From the NCBI RefSeq assembly GCF_014076415.1, contig NZ_CP043568.1, positions 2,666,001 through 2,730,000 on the forward strand: DNA of 64,000 nucleotides, read 5' to 3'. The notes under the pieces were generated by a model. It had not been told where the DNA came from. It searched no databases and saw only the letters and a list, made by a program, of their open reading frames with translations. This stretch comes from Comamonas testosteroni (GTDB lineage: Bacteria > Pseudomonadota > Gammaproteobacteria > Burkholderiales > Burkholderiaceae_C). Below, in pieces: positions 1-10,148 of the stretch (the first letter of the stretch is position 1; the number at the start of each line of letters is the position of its first letter). A program made the position numbers and the translations under genes.

Positions 1-955
1 CCGCGAACATTGCGCCCAGCGTGAAAGCCGAGAGCTTGATCTTCATGGGGTTGAGGCCCAGCGAACGGCAGGCGATTTCATCCTCGCGCAGTGCTTCCCA
101 GGCGCGGCCTATGGGCATGCGGATCAGGCGGTTGCTGATGAACAGCGTCACCATGGCCAGCAGCAGGGCCATCAGATAGACGAAGATCACCATGTGCATG
201 GAGTCGAACTCCAGACCGAAGAACTGATGAAAGGTCGTGCCATCCTCGGTCAGGGGCGAGCGGGTCATGGGCAGGCCCAGCACCGTAGGCTTGGGAATGC
301 TGGAGATGCCGTCGGGACCGCCCGTGAAGCTGGTCAGATTGGTCAGCAGCAGGCGGATGATCTCACCGAAACCCAGCGTCACGATGGCCAGATAGTCACC
401 GCGCAGGCGCAGCACGGGAAAGCCCAGCACAAAGCCGAACAGGGCCGAGGCAGCGCCGGCCAGCGGCAGCGCTTCCCAGAACGTCCAGCCAGCCCAGTGG
501 AATAGCAGCGCATAGGTGTAGGCGCCCACGGCATAGAAGCCCACAAAGCCCAGGTCCAGCAGGCCGGCAAAGCCGACCACCACGTTCAGACCCAGGCCCA
601 GCATGACGTAAATCATGGCCAGAGTCGCGATGTCGACGGCATTGCGGCCCGCGAAGAATGGCCAGGAGGCGGCCATCATCAGCACCACAAAGATGACGAC
701 GTTGCGTGTGCCGGACTTCATCTGCGGGACTGCCGGCAGATTGACCTTGGGCAGCTTGCCTGCGAGCAGGGGCTTGAGCATCTGCACGACGAAGATGGCA
801 AGGCAAGCCCAGCCGGTCATGCTCCAGTCGGGAGTGATGATGGTGCGCACGCCGGCGCGCTCCAGGTGCAGGCTGAAGATGGGAGTGACGACGATGGCCG
901 TCATCACGGTGGCGATCAGCGCATCGCGCAAAGCGGCAGAAAAGCTGTACTTCAT
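1..955 (-). CDS. livM: Branched-chain amino acid ABC transporter permease LivM (3' end outside window)
   Basis: Inner-membrane permease of the high-affinity Leu/Ile/Val ABC importer. About 318 codons are visible, starting MKYSFSAALRD; the reading frame runs off the left edge, so the C-terminus is missing. The protein is strongly hydrophobic, with the family block GLNVVVGFAGLLDLGYVGFY and, later, EALREDEIACRSLG, the loop that contacts the ATPases. Its ATG (953-955) overlaps the TGA of livH (955-957), so the two are translationally coupled. The ATPase genes livG and livF would be expected beyond position 1. Confidence 0.93.
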   Translation of the reverse strand, partial: MKYSFSAALRDALIATVMTAIVVTPIFSLHLERAGVRTIITPDWSMTGWACLAIFVVQMLKPLLAGKLPKVNLPAVPQMKSGTRNVVIFVVLMMAASWPFFAGRNAVDIATLAMIYVMLGLGLNVVVGFAGLLDLGFVGFYAVGAYTYALLFHWAGWTFWEALPLAGAASALFGFVLGFPVLRLRGDYLAIVTLGFGEIIRLLLTNLTSFTGGPDGISSIPKPTVLGLPMTRSPLTEDGTTFHQFFGLEFDSMHMVIFVYLMALLLAMVTLFISNRLIRMPIGRAWEALREDEIACRSLGLNPMKIKLSAFTLGAMFA

Positions 956-1878
956 CAGACTTTCTCCACTTCAGGTTTGCCCAGCAGGCCCGAGGGGCGG
1001 AACATCAGGATGGTCACCAGCAGGCCGAAAGCCACGATGTCCTTGTATTCCGACGAGATGTAGGCAGCAGCAAGGGTCTCGGCTACGCCCAGAATCACAC
1101 CGCCCAGCATGGCGCCGGGGATGGAGCCTATGCCGCCCAGCACGGCGGCCGTAAAGGCCTTGATGCCGGCGAGGAAGCCGATGAAGGGATTGAGCTTGCC
1201 CACAGCCAGCGCAATCAGTACGCCACCCACGGCGGCCAGCACGGCTCCCAGCACAAAGGTGAAGGAGATGACCTTGTTGGTATCTATGCCCAGCAGATTG
1301 GCCATGTGCATATCCTGAGCGCAGGCGCGCGAGGCACGGCCCATGCGCGAATGCTTGATGTACATGGTCAGCGCAATCATCAGCACCACGGTCACCGCGA
1401 TGATGAGCACGCGGGTATAGGGGATGAAGACTTCGAAATTGCCCATGTGGAAATTGATGGCGCCCGGCAGCAGCGAGGGCACGGCCATATCGCGCGCGCC
1501 CTGGCCCAGAGCCACCCAGTTCTGCAGGAATATGGACATGCCGATGGCCGAGATCAGCGCTACCAGACGCGGGCTCTGGCGCACGGGCTTGTAGGCCACC
1601 TGTTCGACCACCAGGCCATAGACTCCGGTGACGAATACGGCCACCACCAGCATCAGGCCGATGATGGCCCATACGGGAAGGCCGCTTTGCGTGCCAATCG
1701 CCGAAAGCGTCACGAGGCCTATATAGGCCCCGATCATGTAGATGTCACCGTGTGCGAAATTGATCATGCCGATGATGCCGTAGACCATGGTGTAGCCAAT
1801 GGCGATCAAGGCGTAAATGGCTCCGAGTGAGAGCCCGTTGAATAGCTGTTGTATCAGCTGGGGGAAAAAGTCTGACAT
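955..1878 (-). CDS. livH: Branched-chain amino acid ABC transporter permease LivH
   Basis: Second permease of the Liv importer, 307 aa from MSDFFPQLIQQLFNG. The N-terminal block GLSLGAIYALIAIGYTMVYG and the central INFAHGDIYMIGAY are typical of LivH. The frame is open upstream to 1929, but the ATG at 1878 gives the family N-terminus and follows an AGGG ribosome site. It lies 96 nt after livK and overlaps livM by one base, so livK-livH-livM form one minus-strand operon. Confidence 0.95.
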   Translation of the reverse strand: MSDFFPQLIQQLFNGLSLGAIYALIAIGYTMVYGIIGMINFAHGDIYMIGAYIGLVTLSAIGTQSGLPVWAIIGLMLVVAVFVTGVYGLVVEQVAYKPVRQSPRLVALISAIGMSIFLQNWVALGQGARDMAVPSLLPGAINFHMGNFEVFIPYTRVLIIAVTVVLMIALTMYIKHSRMGRASRACAQDMHMANLLGIDTNKVISFTFVLGAVLAAVGGVLIALAVGKLNPFIGFLAGIKAFTAAVLGGIGSIPGAMLGGVILGVAETLAAAYISSEYKDIVAFGLLVTILMFRPSGLLGKPEVEKV

Positions 1879-1900
1879 GTAACGCCACCCTTGAAACAGG

Positions 1901-1961
1901 AAAAGGCCCGAGGGCCAGATAACAAACATCCGGAGACATGGCCCCTGCCATTGCCTCCGGA
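1901..1961 (-). terminator. Two hairpins between livK and livH (probable attenuator)
   Basis: After the livK stop, the minus strand carries a 7-bp stem (CTCCGGA/TCCGGAG, 1929-1961, with an inner CATGG/CCATTG pairing). A 5-bp GGCCC/GGGCC stem (1905-1916) follows, then TTTT. The position is where partial termination would let the binding protein be made in excess over the permeases. This is read from the sequence, not tested. Confidence 0.5.
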
Positions 1962-1974
1962 GAGAGTGGTGGAA

Positions 1975-3096
1975 TTACTTGGCGAGCGATTTGCTGCCGT
2001 CCTTGTGCCACTGGAAGACCTGGAAATCGAAGGAGTTCAGGTCACCCTGCTTGTTCCAGGACACGGGGCCCAGCACGGTGTCCACGCCGGTGGTCTTGTG
2101 CATCCAGTCCGCCACCTTGGCGGGGTTGTCGCCAGCGGCCTTGATGGCGGCCAGCAGCGATTGAGTTGCGGCAAACGAGGTCAGCTGGAAGGCACCCGAA
2201 GCATTGCGCTTCTTGTCCTGGAAGGCCTTGACCACGGCAGCGTTCTTGGGGTTGGCGGCAAAGTCGGCGGGCAGGGTCACCAGCATGCCTTCGACGGCAG
2301 GGCCGGCAATGGCGTTGACTTCGGGGTTGCCCACGCCTTCAGGGCCCATCATCTTGACCTTCAGACCTTGCTCGGCAGCCTGACGCAGCAGCAGACCCAT
2401 TTCGGGGTGGTAGCCGCCGTAATAGACAAAGTCCACGCCTGCGCCCTTGAGCTTGGTGATGACGGCGGAGTAGTCGCTGTCGCCTGCGTTGATGCCCTCA
2501 AACAGTGCCACGTCGATCTTGGCCTTCTTCAGGTCATCGCGCACGGAAGAGGCAATGCCCTGGCCGTAAGACTGCTTGTCGTGCAGCACGGCAACCTTTT
2601 TGGGCTTGAGCTTCTCGGCAATGAACTTGGCGGCTGCCGGGCCCTGCTGGTCGTCACGGCCAATGGTGCGGAAGATGAAGTGGTAGCTCTTGCCGTCGGT
2701 CAGAGCGGGCGAGGTGGCAGAAGGAGTGACGACCACCACGCCTTCGTTGTTGTAGATGGGCGCTGCGGCAATCGAGGCACCCGAGCAGACGGGGCCGACC
2801 ACATAGCCGATCTTGCTGTTGACCACGCGGTTGGCAGCGACGGGGCCTTGCTTGGGTTCGCAGGCATCGTCCACGGGTACCAGCTCGATCTTCTTGCCAT
2901 TGACACCGCCAGCGGCATTGGCCATTTCAACGGCGGTGGTGGCGCCTTCCTTGACCATGTCGCCGTACTGGGTCAGCGCACCGGTGGTCGGAATGACCAG
3001 GGCGATCTTGATTTGGGCATGCGCGGTAGACACCAAGGCGGCACCGGCCAGGCCCAGGGCGGCAACAACGGTTTGCATGCGGAACGGAATGCTCAT
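1975..3096 (-). CDS. livK: Branched-chain amino acid-binding periplasmic protein LivK/LivJ type
   Basis: Periplasmic substrate-binding protein, 373 aa, that delivers branched-chain amino acids to LivHM. It has a signal peptide with an AHA-like cleavage end (LVSTAHA, about residues 20-26). The Leu/Ile/Val-binding fold blocks follow: IALVIPTTGALTQYG, GVVVVTPSATSPALT and a ligand-loop SYGQG. A Shine-Dalgarno AAGGAAG precedes the ATG. It is first in the liv operon. Family members also bind amides or short aromatic acids, so the ligand is inferred from the neighbours. Confidence 0.93.
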   Translation of the reverse strand: MSIPFRMQTVVAALGLAGAALVSTAHAQIKIALVIPTTGALTQYGDMVKEGATTAVEMANAAGGVNGKKIELVPVDDACEPKQGPVAANRVVNSKIGYVVGPVCSGASIAAAPIYNNEGVVVVTPSATSPALTDGKSYHFIFRTIGRDDQQGPAAAKFIAEKLKPKKVAVLHDKQSYGQGIASSVRDDLKKAKIDVALFEGINAGDSDYSAVITKLKGAGVDFVYYGGYHPEMGLLLRQAAEQGLKVKMMGPEGVGNPEVNAIAGPAVEGMLVTLPADFAANPKNAAVVKAFQDKKRNASGAFQLTSFAATQSLLAAIKAAGDNPAKVADWMHKTTGVDTVLGPVSWNKQGDLNSFDFQVFQWHKDGSKSLAK

Positions 3097-3447
3097 GAGG
3101 ACTTCCTTAATCTCGAGAGATGTTCGAAAAGCGCGATTGCTGCCATAGCAGTTCGCGCAAAGAAGCTCAGGTTAATCGAGTGGTCAACGAAGGCAACAGG
3201 GTATGCAGGGGCTGGTGCAGGCTTTCGGTTTTTGCTATGTCGTGCATAGCAGCTAGTACGCCAGGGCTATGGCGTGGCCTGCATTTGTGATGTATATGCG
3301 CAGTCCATGCCTGAACTGTGCGACAAGTGTCTGCATCAGCGGTCTTTTTGTTCAGATTCCTGTCCTGCCTCAACGCAGTTCTGAAGGGTTTTCTGTTGCG
3401 GCGTGGCAACTTTGAGAGCTTGACGGATGCTGTCTATTTGAGGGGGA
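3097..3447. other. Intergenic region between livK and the pseudouridine synthase
   Basis: About 350 bases with no convincing gene. The only open frame (minus, 80 codons, 3167-3409) has no ribosome site, no recognisable motif and an Arg/His-rich composition typical of antisense shadows. The livK promoter must lie here, but no strong -35/-10 pair stands out. Confidence 0.6.
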
Positions 3448-4110
3448 TTAAAAAAGTGGATCGCTTTTTAGCTGCAGCAGTCCGCCGGTGACCGGGTGCA
3501 CCAGCTCCAGTGCTGCCGCATGCAGCAACAGGCGTGGGCTGGCGCAGGCCACTGCTTCGCTGGCATATAGCGCATCGCCCAGCATGGGGTGGCCTATGGC
3601 CGCCATATGCAGGCGCAGTTGATGGGTGCGGCCCGTCAGCGGGCTCAGCAGAACCCGGGTGCGGGATATTCCTGGTTGAACGGTGTGCTCGATCACTCGC
3701 CACAGCGTCTGGCTGCTTTTGCCGGTTTCGTGGTTGATGACACGCAGCGGCCGACGTTCCCAGTCGGCCGCAATCGGCAGGTCTATCAGTTGCCAGCCCC
3801 CGGCATCCGCTGCTTCGCTGTGCGCCTGCAACTCACCGGCCACTACGGCGATATAGCGCTTGTCGACCTTGCGTTCGGCAAAGGCCTGGCTGAGCTGGCG
3901 TTGGACGGCCGGATTGCGAGCCATGACGACCAGACCCGACGTGGCCTGATCGAGCCGGTGCACGACCAGCGCATCGCCGAAATGCTGATGGGCACGCAAG
4001 CTCAGGCAGTCCTGCTTGTCGGGGCCGCGACCGGGCACGCACAGCAGGCCCGAGGGCTTGTCAAGCACCAGCAGGTGCTCGTCTTCATACACACAGTTCA
4101 ACGCACTCAT
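3448..4110 (-). CDS. RluA-family pseudouridine synthase (small, about 220 aa)
   Basis: Isomerises uridine to pseudouridine in rRNA or tRNA. It has the RluA family motif VVHRLDQATSGLVVMA at residues 49-64, including the catalytic Asp in HRLDQ, and the late motif LTGRTHQLRLHMAAIGHPMLGD. It lacks an N-terminal S4 domain, which fits the RluA (23S 746/tRNA 32) type rather than RluC/D. It is a single gene on the minus strand, 20 nt after the histidine kinase gene. Exact substrate uridine is not decided by sequence alone. Confidence 0.9.
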   Translation of the reverse strand: MSALNCVYEDEHLLVLDKPSGLLCVPGRGPDKQDCLSLRAHQHFGDALVVHRLDQATSGLVVMARNPAVQRQLSQAFAERKVDKRYIAVVAGELQAHSEAADAGGWQLIDLPIAADWERRPLRVINHETGKSSQTLWRVIEHTVQPGISRTRVLLSPLTGRTHQLRLHMAAIGHPMLGDALYASEAVACASPRLLLHAAALELVHPVTGGLLQLKSDPLF

Positions 4111-4130
4111 TCAAACAGCTATCGATTGTT

Positions 4131-6311
4131 TCAGGGGTTGAGCAGTTCATGCACAGTGGCGCAGAACTCCTGCACATCGTTGGGCTTGTGGATCAAGGCC
4201 CTGGCTCCGGCTGCAATCGCCGCCTGCTCGATTTCGGCTGTCACATAGCCGGAGGCCAGTGCAACCGGCAGTTGAGGGTTGATCTGCAGAGTCTGCCTGA
4301 GAAGGTCCAGGCCGCTGAAGCCGGGCATGTTGTAGTCGGTGACTATGAGGTCAAAACGCTGTGGCTCCTCATGCAGGGCGGCCATGGCCTCATGAGGATC
4401 GGTAAAGCCCGAGACTTCATAGCCGCGACGGCGCAGCAGGCGCTGAAACAGAAAGACCAGAGCCTGATCGTCGTCCACATACATGACATGGCTGGCGCGC
4501 GTGGCCAGGACCGGTTCGGGCAGCGGAGCTTCGGGCTTGTCCATGCGCATGGGCGGCAGCGCACAGTGGCCGGAATTCGGGTCGCTGAGAGGAAAGTACA
4601 GCGTGAAGCAACTGCCCTGGCCCAGTTCGCTGTGCACATCGACAGCGCCACCATGGGTGCGCATCACGCCATGTACGACCGAGAGGCCCAGGCCTGTGCC
4701 CTGGCCGACCGGTTTTGTGGTGAAAAAAGGCTCGAAGATGCGTCGCTGAGTCACGACGTCCATGCCGGGGCCGGAGTCCTGCACCATAAAGACCAGGTAT
4801 TCGGCCACGGCCAGACCCAGGCGTTCGCATTGGTAGCTGTCGGGAGCAATGCGCATGGCCCGCATCTGGATGATGCCGCGCTGACTGCCAATGGCCTGCA
4901 TGGCGTTGTTGCAGAGATTGAACAGAGCCTGTTCCACCTGAGTGGGGTCTGCCAGCAGCGGCGGCAGATCGTTGGACTCCTGCACCTGCAGCTCTATGGA
5001 GGGAGGCAGAGTCACGCGCAGCAGGCGAGCCGTGTCGGACATGACTTCCTGCACCTGAACCGGACGGCGTTCGGGCAGGTCATTGCGGCTGAAGGTCAGA
5101 ATCTGGCGCACCAGGTCGCGGGCCCGGCGACCGGCTTTTTCGATCTCGCGCAGGCTTTCCATGGCAGCCGGGTTGCCGCAGCTATCGGCCTTGGCCAGCT
5201 CCACATTACCCAGGATTGCACCCACGATGTTGTTGAAGTCGTGGGCAATCCCGCCGGCCATGGTGCCTACGGCCTGCATCTTGTGGGACTCGCGCAGCTG
5301 GGTTTCCAGCGCATTGCGCTGGGCTTCGGCGCGATTGCGGCTGGTCAGGTCGCGCGCAAAGATAGTGGTGGTGTCGCCGCTGCTGTGGTGCTCGAAGGAG
5401 ACGCTGATTTCCATGGGAATCTCACGCCCCGACAGGGTCAGTCCCGTCATCTCGCCCAGCACGGCCTGTGTGGTCAGCGAGGAAAAAGCCAGTGCCCGGG
5501 CGGCATCGGGTAAAAAGCGCTCCAGCGGGCTGCCCAGGGCATCCTGAGGCGAGCACAGAAACAGGGCTGCCGCCGTGGGGTTGAAGACTGTGATGCGCTG
5601 ATGCTGGTCGACGCAGATGATGGCGTCCAGCGCGGAGTTGATGACCGACTCCAGCCGTCTCTCGCTGGCATAAAGCTGCTGGTTGCGCTCTTGTAGCGCC
5701 TTGCGCTCGGCAAGCAGCGGGCCCTGATTGACAACGGCACACAAATACTGCCAGGTGGCCGGACCGTTTTGCTGGGGTACAACCACGCCGGCCACATGCA
5801 GGTCGCCGCAGAGCTCAAATTCTTCGGTGATCTGGAACAGAACCTCGTGTACCTCGGCGCGTCCCAGCGCTTTGGCCTGCTCGAAGGCCGTAGTCACGCG
5901 CTCTGCGTCGTTGGCATGCACAAAGGGCTTGAAGTTGATCAGCAACCGGTCTTTTTCGGTGGGCTGAAATGCGCGGTGAGCCATGGCATTGGCCTGGACC
6001 ACCATATCGTATTCATCAACCACCAGCAGCGGCAGCGGAATGCTTGCAAACAGCGTTTCAAACCGCTCCGATGCGCTCTCGGCGACGGCCTGGCTGTAAT
6101 TGAGCACCTCGTTTTGCAGCTCCAGCTCGTGCTGGTAGTTGCGCAATTCCGCCACCAGGGCCTGCAGCGGGTCTTCATCCTCCGGCACCAATGGCTGGAT
6201 GTTGGCGCTCGGGCCCAGCGGGGCCGCTCCGGGGGCCAGCAGGGCATGCAGGGGCAGGCCGCCATCAATGACAGGCAGCAAGGGTGGGGGAGTGGGTTCA
6301 GAGGAGCTCAT
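4131..6311 (-). CDS. Soluble PAS-containing hybrid sensor histidine kinase/response regulator
   Basis: 726 aa with no membrane segment, so cytoplasmic sensing is likely. Order: Pro-rich N-terminus; PAS-like domain about 85-200 (IPLPLLVVDEYDMVVQANAM); second PAS about 220-325 (INSALDAIICVDQHQRITVFN); HisKA with phospho-His in GGIAHDFNN, about 352; HATPase with N-box NLCNNAMQAI, DSGPGM and GTGLGLSVVHG; then a C-terminal receiver about 605-725 with phospho-Asp in VTDYNMPG. The HDFNN His box and the lone C-terminal receiver fit the HPK4-like hybrid kinases. No partner regulator lies nearby, so the output is unknown. Confidence 0.92.
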   Translation of the reverse strand: MSSSEPTPPPLLPVIDGGLPLHALLAPGAAPLGPSANIQPLVPEDEDPLQALVAELRNYQHELELQNEVLNYSQAVAESASERFETLFASIPLPLLVVDEYDMVVQANAMAHRAFQPTEKDRLLINFKPFVHANDAERVTTAFEQAKALGRAEVHEVLFQITEEFELCGDLHVAGVVVPQQNGPATWQYLCAVVNQGPLLAERKALQERNQQLYASERRLESVINSALDAIICVDQHQRITVFNPTAAALFLCSPQDALGSPLERFLPDAARALAFSSLTTQAVLGEMTGLTLSGREIPMEISVSFEHHSSGDTTTIFARDLTSRNRAEAQRNALETQLRESHKMQAVGTMAGGIAHDFNNIVGAILGNVELAKADSCGNPAAMESLREIEKAGRRARDLVRQILTFSRNDLPERRPVQVQEVMSDTARLLRVTLPPSIELQVQESNDLPPLLADPTQVEQALFNLCNNAMQAIGSQRGIIQMRAMRIAPDSYQCERLGLAVAEYLVFMVQDSGPGMDVVTQRRIFEPFFTTKPVGQGTGLGLSVVHGVMRTHGGAVDVHSELGQGSCFTLYFPLSDPNSGHCALPPMRMDKPEAPLPEPVLATRASHVMYVDDDQALVFLFQRLLRRRGYEVSGFTDPHEAMAALHEEPQRFDLIVTDYNMPGFSGLDLLRQTLQINPQLPVALASGYVTAEIEQAAIAAGARALIHKPNDVQEFCATVHELLNP

Positions 6312-6503
6312 GAGACAGGCAGAAGACCTCTGCAGTGTAAGCCGGTCCCCGCACTTGACCTTGAAAAAGGCGGGCAGTCAACCGGTATTCAGGCAACTCG
6401 ATGCTCGGTTTGGCGGCAGCAACGCAGAGTGCATTGATGTCGTGAATGCATTCACTGCCGGCGAACAGCGATGGGTTGGCAGGTGTTCGATATTGACTGA
6501 GCA

Positions 6504-6540
6504 TGAAAAAGCCAGTGCGGCAGAGCGCACTGGCTTGGGG
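6504..6540 (-). terminator. Rho-independent terminator after gcvP
   Basis: An 11-bp perfect stem AAGCCAGTGCG/CGCACTGGCTT with a six-base loop, followed on the minus strand by TTTTT. It lies 16 bases past the gcvP stop codon and closes the gcv cluster. Confidence 0.85.
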
Positions 6541-6555
6541 TGGAGAGCTTGGCTA

Positions 6556-9459
6556 TCAGTCTTCGTAGGCGTCCATGGGCACGCAGCTGCAAAACAGATT
6601 GCGGTCACCATAGACGTTATCCACGCGGCCCACGGGGCTCCAATACTTGGCGCGGCGCAGGGCAGGCACGGGATAGGCGGCGGTTTCTCGGCTGTAGCCA
6701 TGTTGCCAGTCGGCGGCAAGCAAGGACTCTGCCGTATGGGGTGCGTTCTTGAGCGGGTTGTCATCCCGGGGCAGTCTGCCGGCCTCCACTTCGGCAATCT
6801 CGGCGCGGATGGCGATCATGGCTTCGATGAAGCGGTTTAGCTCATGCAGGCTTTCACTCTCGGTCGGCTCCACCATCAGCGTGTTGGGCACGGGGAAGGA
6901 CAGTGTGGGTGCATGGAAGCCGTAGTCGATCAGGCGCTTGGCCACGTCCTCGGCCATCACGCCGCAGCTTTCCTTGAAGTGGCGCAGGTCCACAATGCAT
7001 TCATGGGCCACATGACCATACTCGCCCGCGTAGAGCGTGGGGAAGTGGTCCTTGAGGCGCGCGCTGATGTAGTTGGCGTTGAGGATGGCGGTCTCCGTCG
7101 CCAGTTTCAGGCCCGGTTCGCCCATCATGCGGATATACATCCAGCTGATTGGCAGAACGGCAGCATTGCCTAGAGGCGCTGCACTGACAGCGCCCACCTG
7201 GCGGACGTCGCCCGCGGTGGCATGCCCCGGCAGAAAGGGCACCAGATCTTCGACCACGCACACGGGACCGACGCCGGGGCCGCCGCCGCCGTGAGGAATG
7301 CAGAAGGTCTTGTGCAAGTTCAGATGGCTGACATCGCCGCCGAACTCGCCGGGCGCGGCAAGACCTACCAGGGCGTTCATATTGGCGCCGTCCACATAGA
7401 CGCGGCCGCCATGGCTGTGCACCAGCTGGCACAGCTCCTTCACCTGGGTCTCGAACACGCCGTGCGTGCTGGGGTAGGTGATCATGATGCAGGCCAGATT
7501 GGCGCTGTGCTTCTCGCAGGCCAGCTTCAGGTCAGCCATGTCCACGTTGCCGTTGTCGTCGCACTTGGTGACCACGACCTGCAGGCCCACCATTTGCGCG
7601 CTGGCCGGGTTGGTGCCGTGGGCACTGCTGGGAATCAGGCAGATATTGCGGTGCGCCTCGCCGCGCGATTGATGGAAGGCCTTGATGGCCAGCAGACCCG
7701 CGTATTCACCCTGGCTGCCTGCATTGGGCTGCAGGCTGATGCCCGCGTAGCCCGTGGCCTGGCACAGCCAGTCGCGCAGTTGCTGGTCCAGCTCGGCATA
7801 GCCTTGCAGCTGGCTGGCGGGCGCAAACGGGTGGATGTCGGCGAACTCTGGCCAGGTGATGGGAATCATCTCGCTGGTGGCATTGAGCTTCATGGTGCAA
7901 CTGCCCAGCGGGATCATGCTGCGGTCCAGGGCCAGGTCCTTGTCGCTGAGGCTGCGTATATAGCGCAGCATGGCGGTTTCGGAGTGATGGGTGTTGAAGA
8001 CCGGGTGGGTCAGGTAGGCCGTGCTGCGCAGCAGGGATTCGGGGATCAGCGAGGTCGGGCCTTCGTCCATGGCCTCGATGGTGGGCAGCGCCTGACCCTC
8101 CTGGGCAAAGATGCTCCAGAGCAGCTCGACATCGGCCCGGGTCGTGGTTTCGTCCAGGCTGATGCAGAGATATTCATCCCAGGCCTTGCGCAGATTGACA
8201 CCTCGGGATACGGCACGAGCCGCCAGGGCATCGGTCGCCTCCCGGGTATGCAGGCTCAGTGTGTCGAAGGCTGTGTCGTGGTGATGGGCGCTGAAGCCCA
8301 GCCGGGCCAGACCACGGCTCAGAATCGCCGTCAAGCGTGCCACCCGCTGGGCAATGCGCTTCAGCCCCTGGGGGCCGTGGTAGACGGCATACATGCTGGC
8401 GATCACGGCCGGCAGGACCTGGGCCGTACAGATATTGGACGTCGCCTTTTCGCGGCGGATATGCTGCTCACGTGTCTGCAGCGCGAGGCGGTAGGCGGGC
8501 TTGCCGTGCACATCGACGCTGACACCCACCAGGCGGCCGGGCAGGCTGCGCTTGTATTCGTCGCGGCAGGCCATGAAGGCAGCGTGCGGGCCGCCTGCAC
8601 CCATGGGCATGCCGAAGCGCTGGCTGTTGCCCACGACAATATCGGCATCCCACTCGCCGGGAGGTGTCAGCAGGGTCAGGGCCAGCAGGTCGGTGGCCAC
8701 GATGGCGGCCGCCTGCTTGGCGTGAATGGCTTGCACGTCGGACTTCCAGTCCACGATCCAGCCGCTGGAGGCCGGGTACTGGATGACGGCGGCGAACAGG
8801 TCGCCAGCCAGAGCGGCCTCCCATTCCTGCTGGCTGTTGGCAATCACCACTTCGATGCCTATGGGTTGGGCGCGGGTCTCGATGACTTCAATCGTCTGCG
8901 GATGCAGATCGCCGGCCAGCACGATGCGATTGCTCCTGGATTTGACAGAGCGCCTGGCCAGCGTCATGGCCTCGGCGGCAGCCGTGGCTTCGTCCAGCAT
9001 GGAAGCATTGGCGATAGGCATGCCGGTCAGGTCGGTCACCATGGTCTGGAAGTTGACCAGTGCCTCCATGCGGCCTTGTGAGATCTCGGCCTGATAGGGT
9101 GTGTAAGCAGTGTACCAGGCGGGGTTTTCGAGGATGTTGCGCAGGATGACGCCCGGCGTGTGCGTACCGTAGTAGCCCTGGCCGATAAAGCTCTTCAGCA
9201 CCTGGTTCTTGCCGGCGATGGCCTTGAGTTCGGCCAGCGCCGCTGCTTCGGGAATCGGAGCCGGAAGATCCATGGGCCTGGCGCGAGCAATGGAGTCGGG
9301 CATCACATCGCGAATCAATGCGTCCAGCGTGGGCTTGCCGATGGCGGCCAGCATTTTTTGCTGCTCCTCGGCGTCCGGGCCTATATGCCGGGGGATGAAT
9401 TCGTGGCTGTTTTCCAGCGCTTCCAGCGAAGCGACAGGGGCAGGAGGCGACATCAGCAT
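6556..9459 (-). CDS. gcvP: Glycine dehydrogenase (decarboxylating), P-protein
   Basis: PLP enzyme of the glycine cleavage system: decarboxylates glycine and passes the aminomethyl group to lipoyl-GcvH. 967 aa, the usual length of the single-chain bacterial form with fused alpha and beta halves. Visible motifs include [15 protein letters not shown] near the N-terminus, [13 protein letters not shown], and the PLP-lysine block [18 protein letters not shown] about residue 710. A second in-frame ATG two codons in (9453) is an alternative start. It is the last gene of the cluster and is followed by a strong terminator. Confidence 0.97.
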   Translation of the reverse strand: MLMSPPAPVASLEALENSHEFIPRHIGPDAEEQQKMLAAIGKPTLDALIRDVMPDSIARARPMDLPAPIPEAAALAELKAIAGKNQVLKSFIGQGYYGTHTPGVILRNILENPAWYTAYTPYQAEISQGRMEALVNFQTMVTDLTGMPIANASMLDEATAAAEAMTLARRSVKSRSNRIVLAGDLHPQTIEVIETRAQPIGIEVVIANSQQEWEAALAGDLFAAVIQYPASSGWIVDWKSDVQAIHAKQAAAIVATDLLALTLLTPPGEWDADIVVGNSQRFGMPMGAGGPHAAFMACRDEYKRSLPGRLVGVSVDVHGKPAYRLALQTREQHIRREKATSNICTAQVLPAVIASMYAVYHGPQGLKRIAQRVARLTAILSRGLARLGFSAHHHDTAFDTLSLHTREATDALAARAVSRGVNLRKAWDEYLCISLDETTTRADVELLWSIFAQEGQALPTIEAMDEGPTSLIPESLLRSTAYLTHPVFNTHHSETAMLRYIRSLSDKDLALDRSMIPLGSCTMKLNATSEMIPITWPEFADIHPFAPASQLQGYAELDQQLRDWLCQATGYAGISLQPNAGSQGEYAGLLAIKAFHQSRGEAHRNICLIPSSAHGTNPASAQMVGLQVVVTKCDDNGNVDMADLKLACEKHSANLACIMITYPSTHGVFETQVKELCQLVHSHGGRVYVDGANMNALVGLAAPGEFGGDVSHLNLHKTFCIPHGGGGPGVGPVCVVEDLVPFLPGHATAGDVRQVGAVSAAPLGNAAVLPISWMYIRMMGEPGLKLATETAILNANYISARLKDHFPTLYAGEYGHVAHECIVDLRHFKESCGVMAEDVAKRLIDYGFHAPTLSFPVPNTLMVEPTESESLHELNRFIEAMIAIRAEIAEVEAGRLPRDDNPLKNAPHTAESLLAADWQHGYSRETAAYPVPALRRAKYWSPVGRVDNVYGDRNLFCSCVPMDAYED

Positions 9460-9549
9460 GGGAGGGACCTATTCTCAAATACTGTGACTGACGGTTTGCA
9501 TGCCAGGCATGCGTGAAAGCCGTATGCCTGAAGGCATACAGCCGGTGCT

Positions 9550-10101
9550 TCAAGCAGCGCTGGCTTGTTCCAGCGCGGTGTTCATCAGGGCCAGGCGTGC
9601 GCTTTCCTGGTCGGCATATTCCCAATCGGGATATTTGCTGCGTGCAACGGTGTTCAGCCATTGCTGGCAGGCCAGGGCAAGCAGGGCCTGCTTGTGCAGA
9701 TCGGCATCGATGCTGCCCGTGATCTTGAGCTGACCAAAGGCTGTGGCCACGTGGGCGCGGCAGACCGAGAGGAGATAGCTCTGGTTCATGTCGTCGCTGG
9801 CCAGCCATTCGGCCTTGGCCGCATCGTCATGAGCCAGTATGTCCCTGGGCACGGGAAGATCCCAGTCGCATAGTTGCTGTTGCAGAAAGCGCAGGGTCTT
9901 GGCGGACTGGCCACCCGTCTGCTCCTGGTACCACTCTTCGAGTGAGGCCAGTGTGTCGCTGCCGTCATCGTTGCCGAAGGGGCTGAAGTCGTCACCGCAG
10001 TCGTAGAAGAAGTCCTGGGTCGCAATGCGCGCAAACGCAGGGTGGCTGGTCTCGCGGGCGAGACCGACTTCCGGATCGTCGAAATACAGAATGGTGCTCA
10101 T
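9550..10101 (-). CDS. Conserved hypothetical protein between gcvH and gcvP (possibly YfeS-like)
   Basis: 183 aa, acidic, soluble, no signal peptide. The start at 10101 (MSTILYFDDPEVG) is preferred over the longer frame. The block DFSPFGNDDGSDTLASLEEW at residues 40-59 recalls the YfeS/MolR-type proteins; this is from memory and unsure. It sits between gcvH and gcvP in the same direction but just after a terminator-like hairpin, so it may share a separate transcript with gcvP. A role in glycine metabolism is suggested only by position. Confidence 0.7.
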   Translation of the reverse strand: MSTILYFDDPEVGLARETSHPAFARIATQDFFYDCGDDFSPFGNDDGSDTLASLEEWYQEQTGGQSAKTLRFLQQQLCDWDLPVPRDILAHDDAAKAEWLASDDMNQSYLLSVCRAHVATAFGQLKITGSIDADLHKQALLALACQQWLNTVARSKYPDWEYADQESARLALMNTALEQASAA

Positions 10102-10111
10102 GGCTGCATGC

Positions 10112-10141
10112 AAAAACGGCCTTCGCAATGCGAGGGCCGTT
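10112..10141 (-). terminator. Intrinsic terminator-like hairpin directly after gcvH
   Basis: Arms AACGGCC/GGCCGTT plus an inner TCGC/GCGA pair, a three-base loop and one mismatch. On the minus strand a TTTTT run follows. The stem begins eight bases after the gcvH stop codon. It would stop or attenuate transcription before the 183 aa gene and gcvP. Confidence 0.65.
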
Positions 10142-10148
10142 GATATGC

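Noticed and set aside
1891..3249. Long plus-strand open frame opposite livK
   Set aside because: His/Gly/Gln-rich composition of an antisense frame; livK on the other strand has a signal peptide and full family blocks.
3167..3409. Possible 80 aa gene between livK and the pseudouridine synthase
   Set aside because: No ribosome site, no recognisable content, Arg/His-rich.
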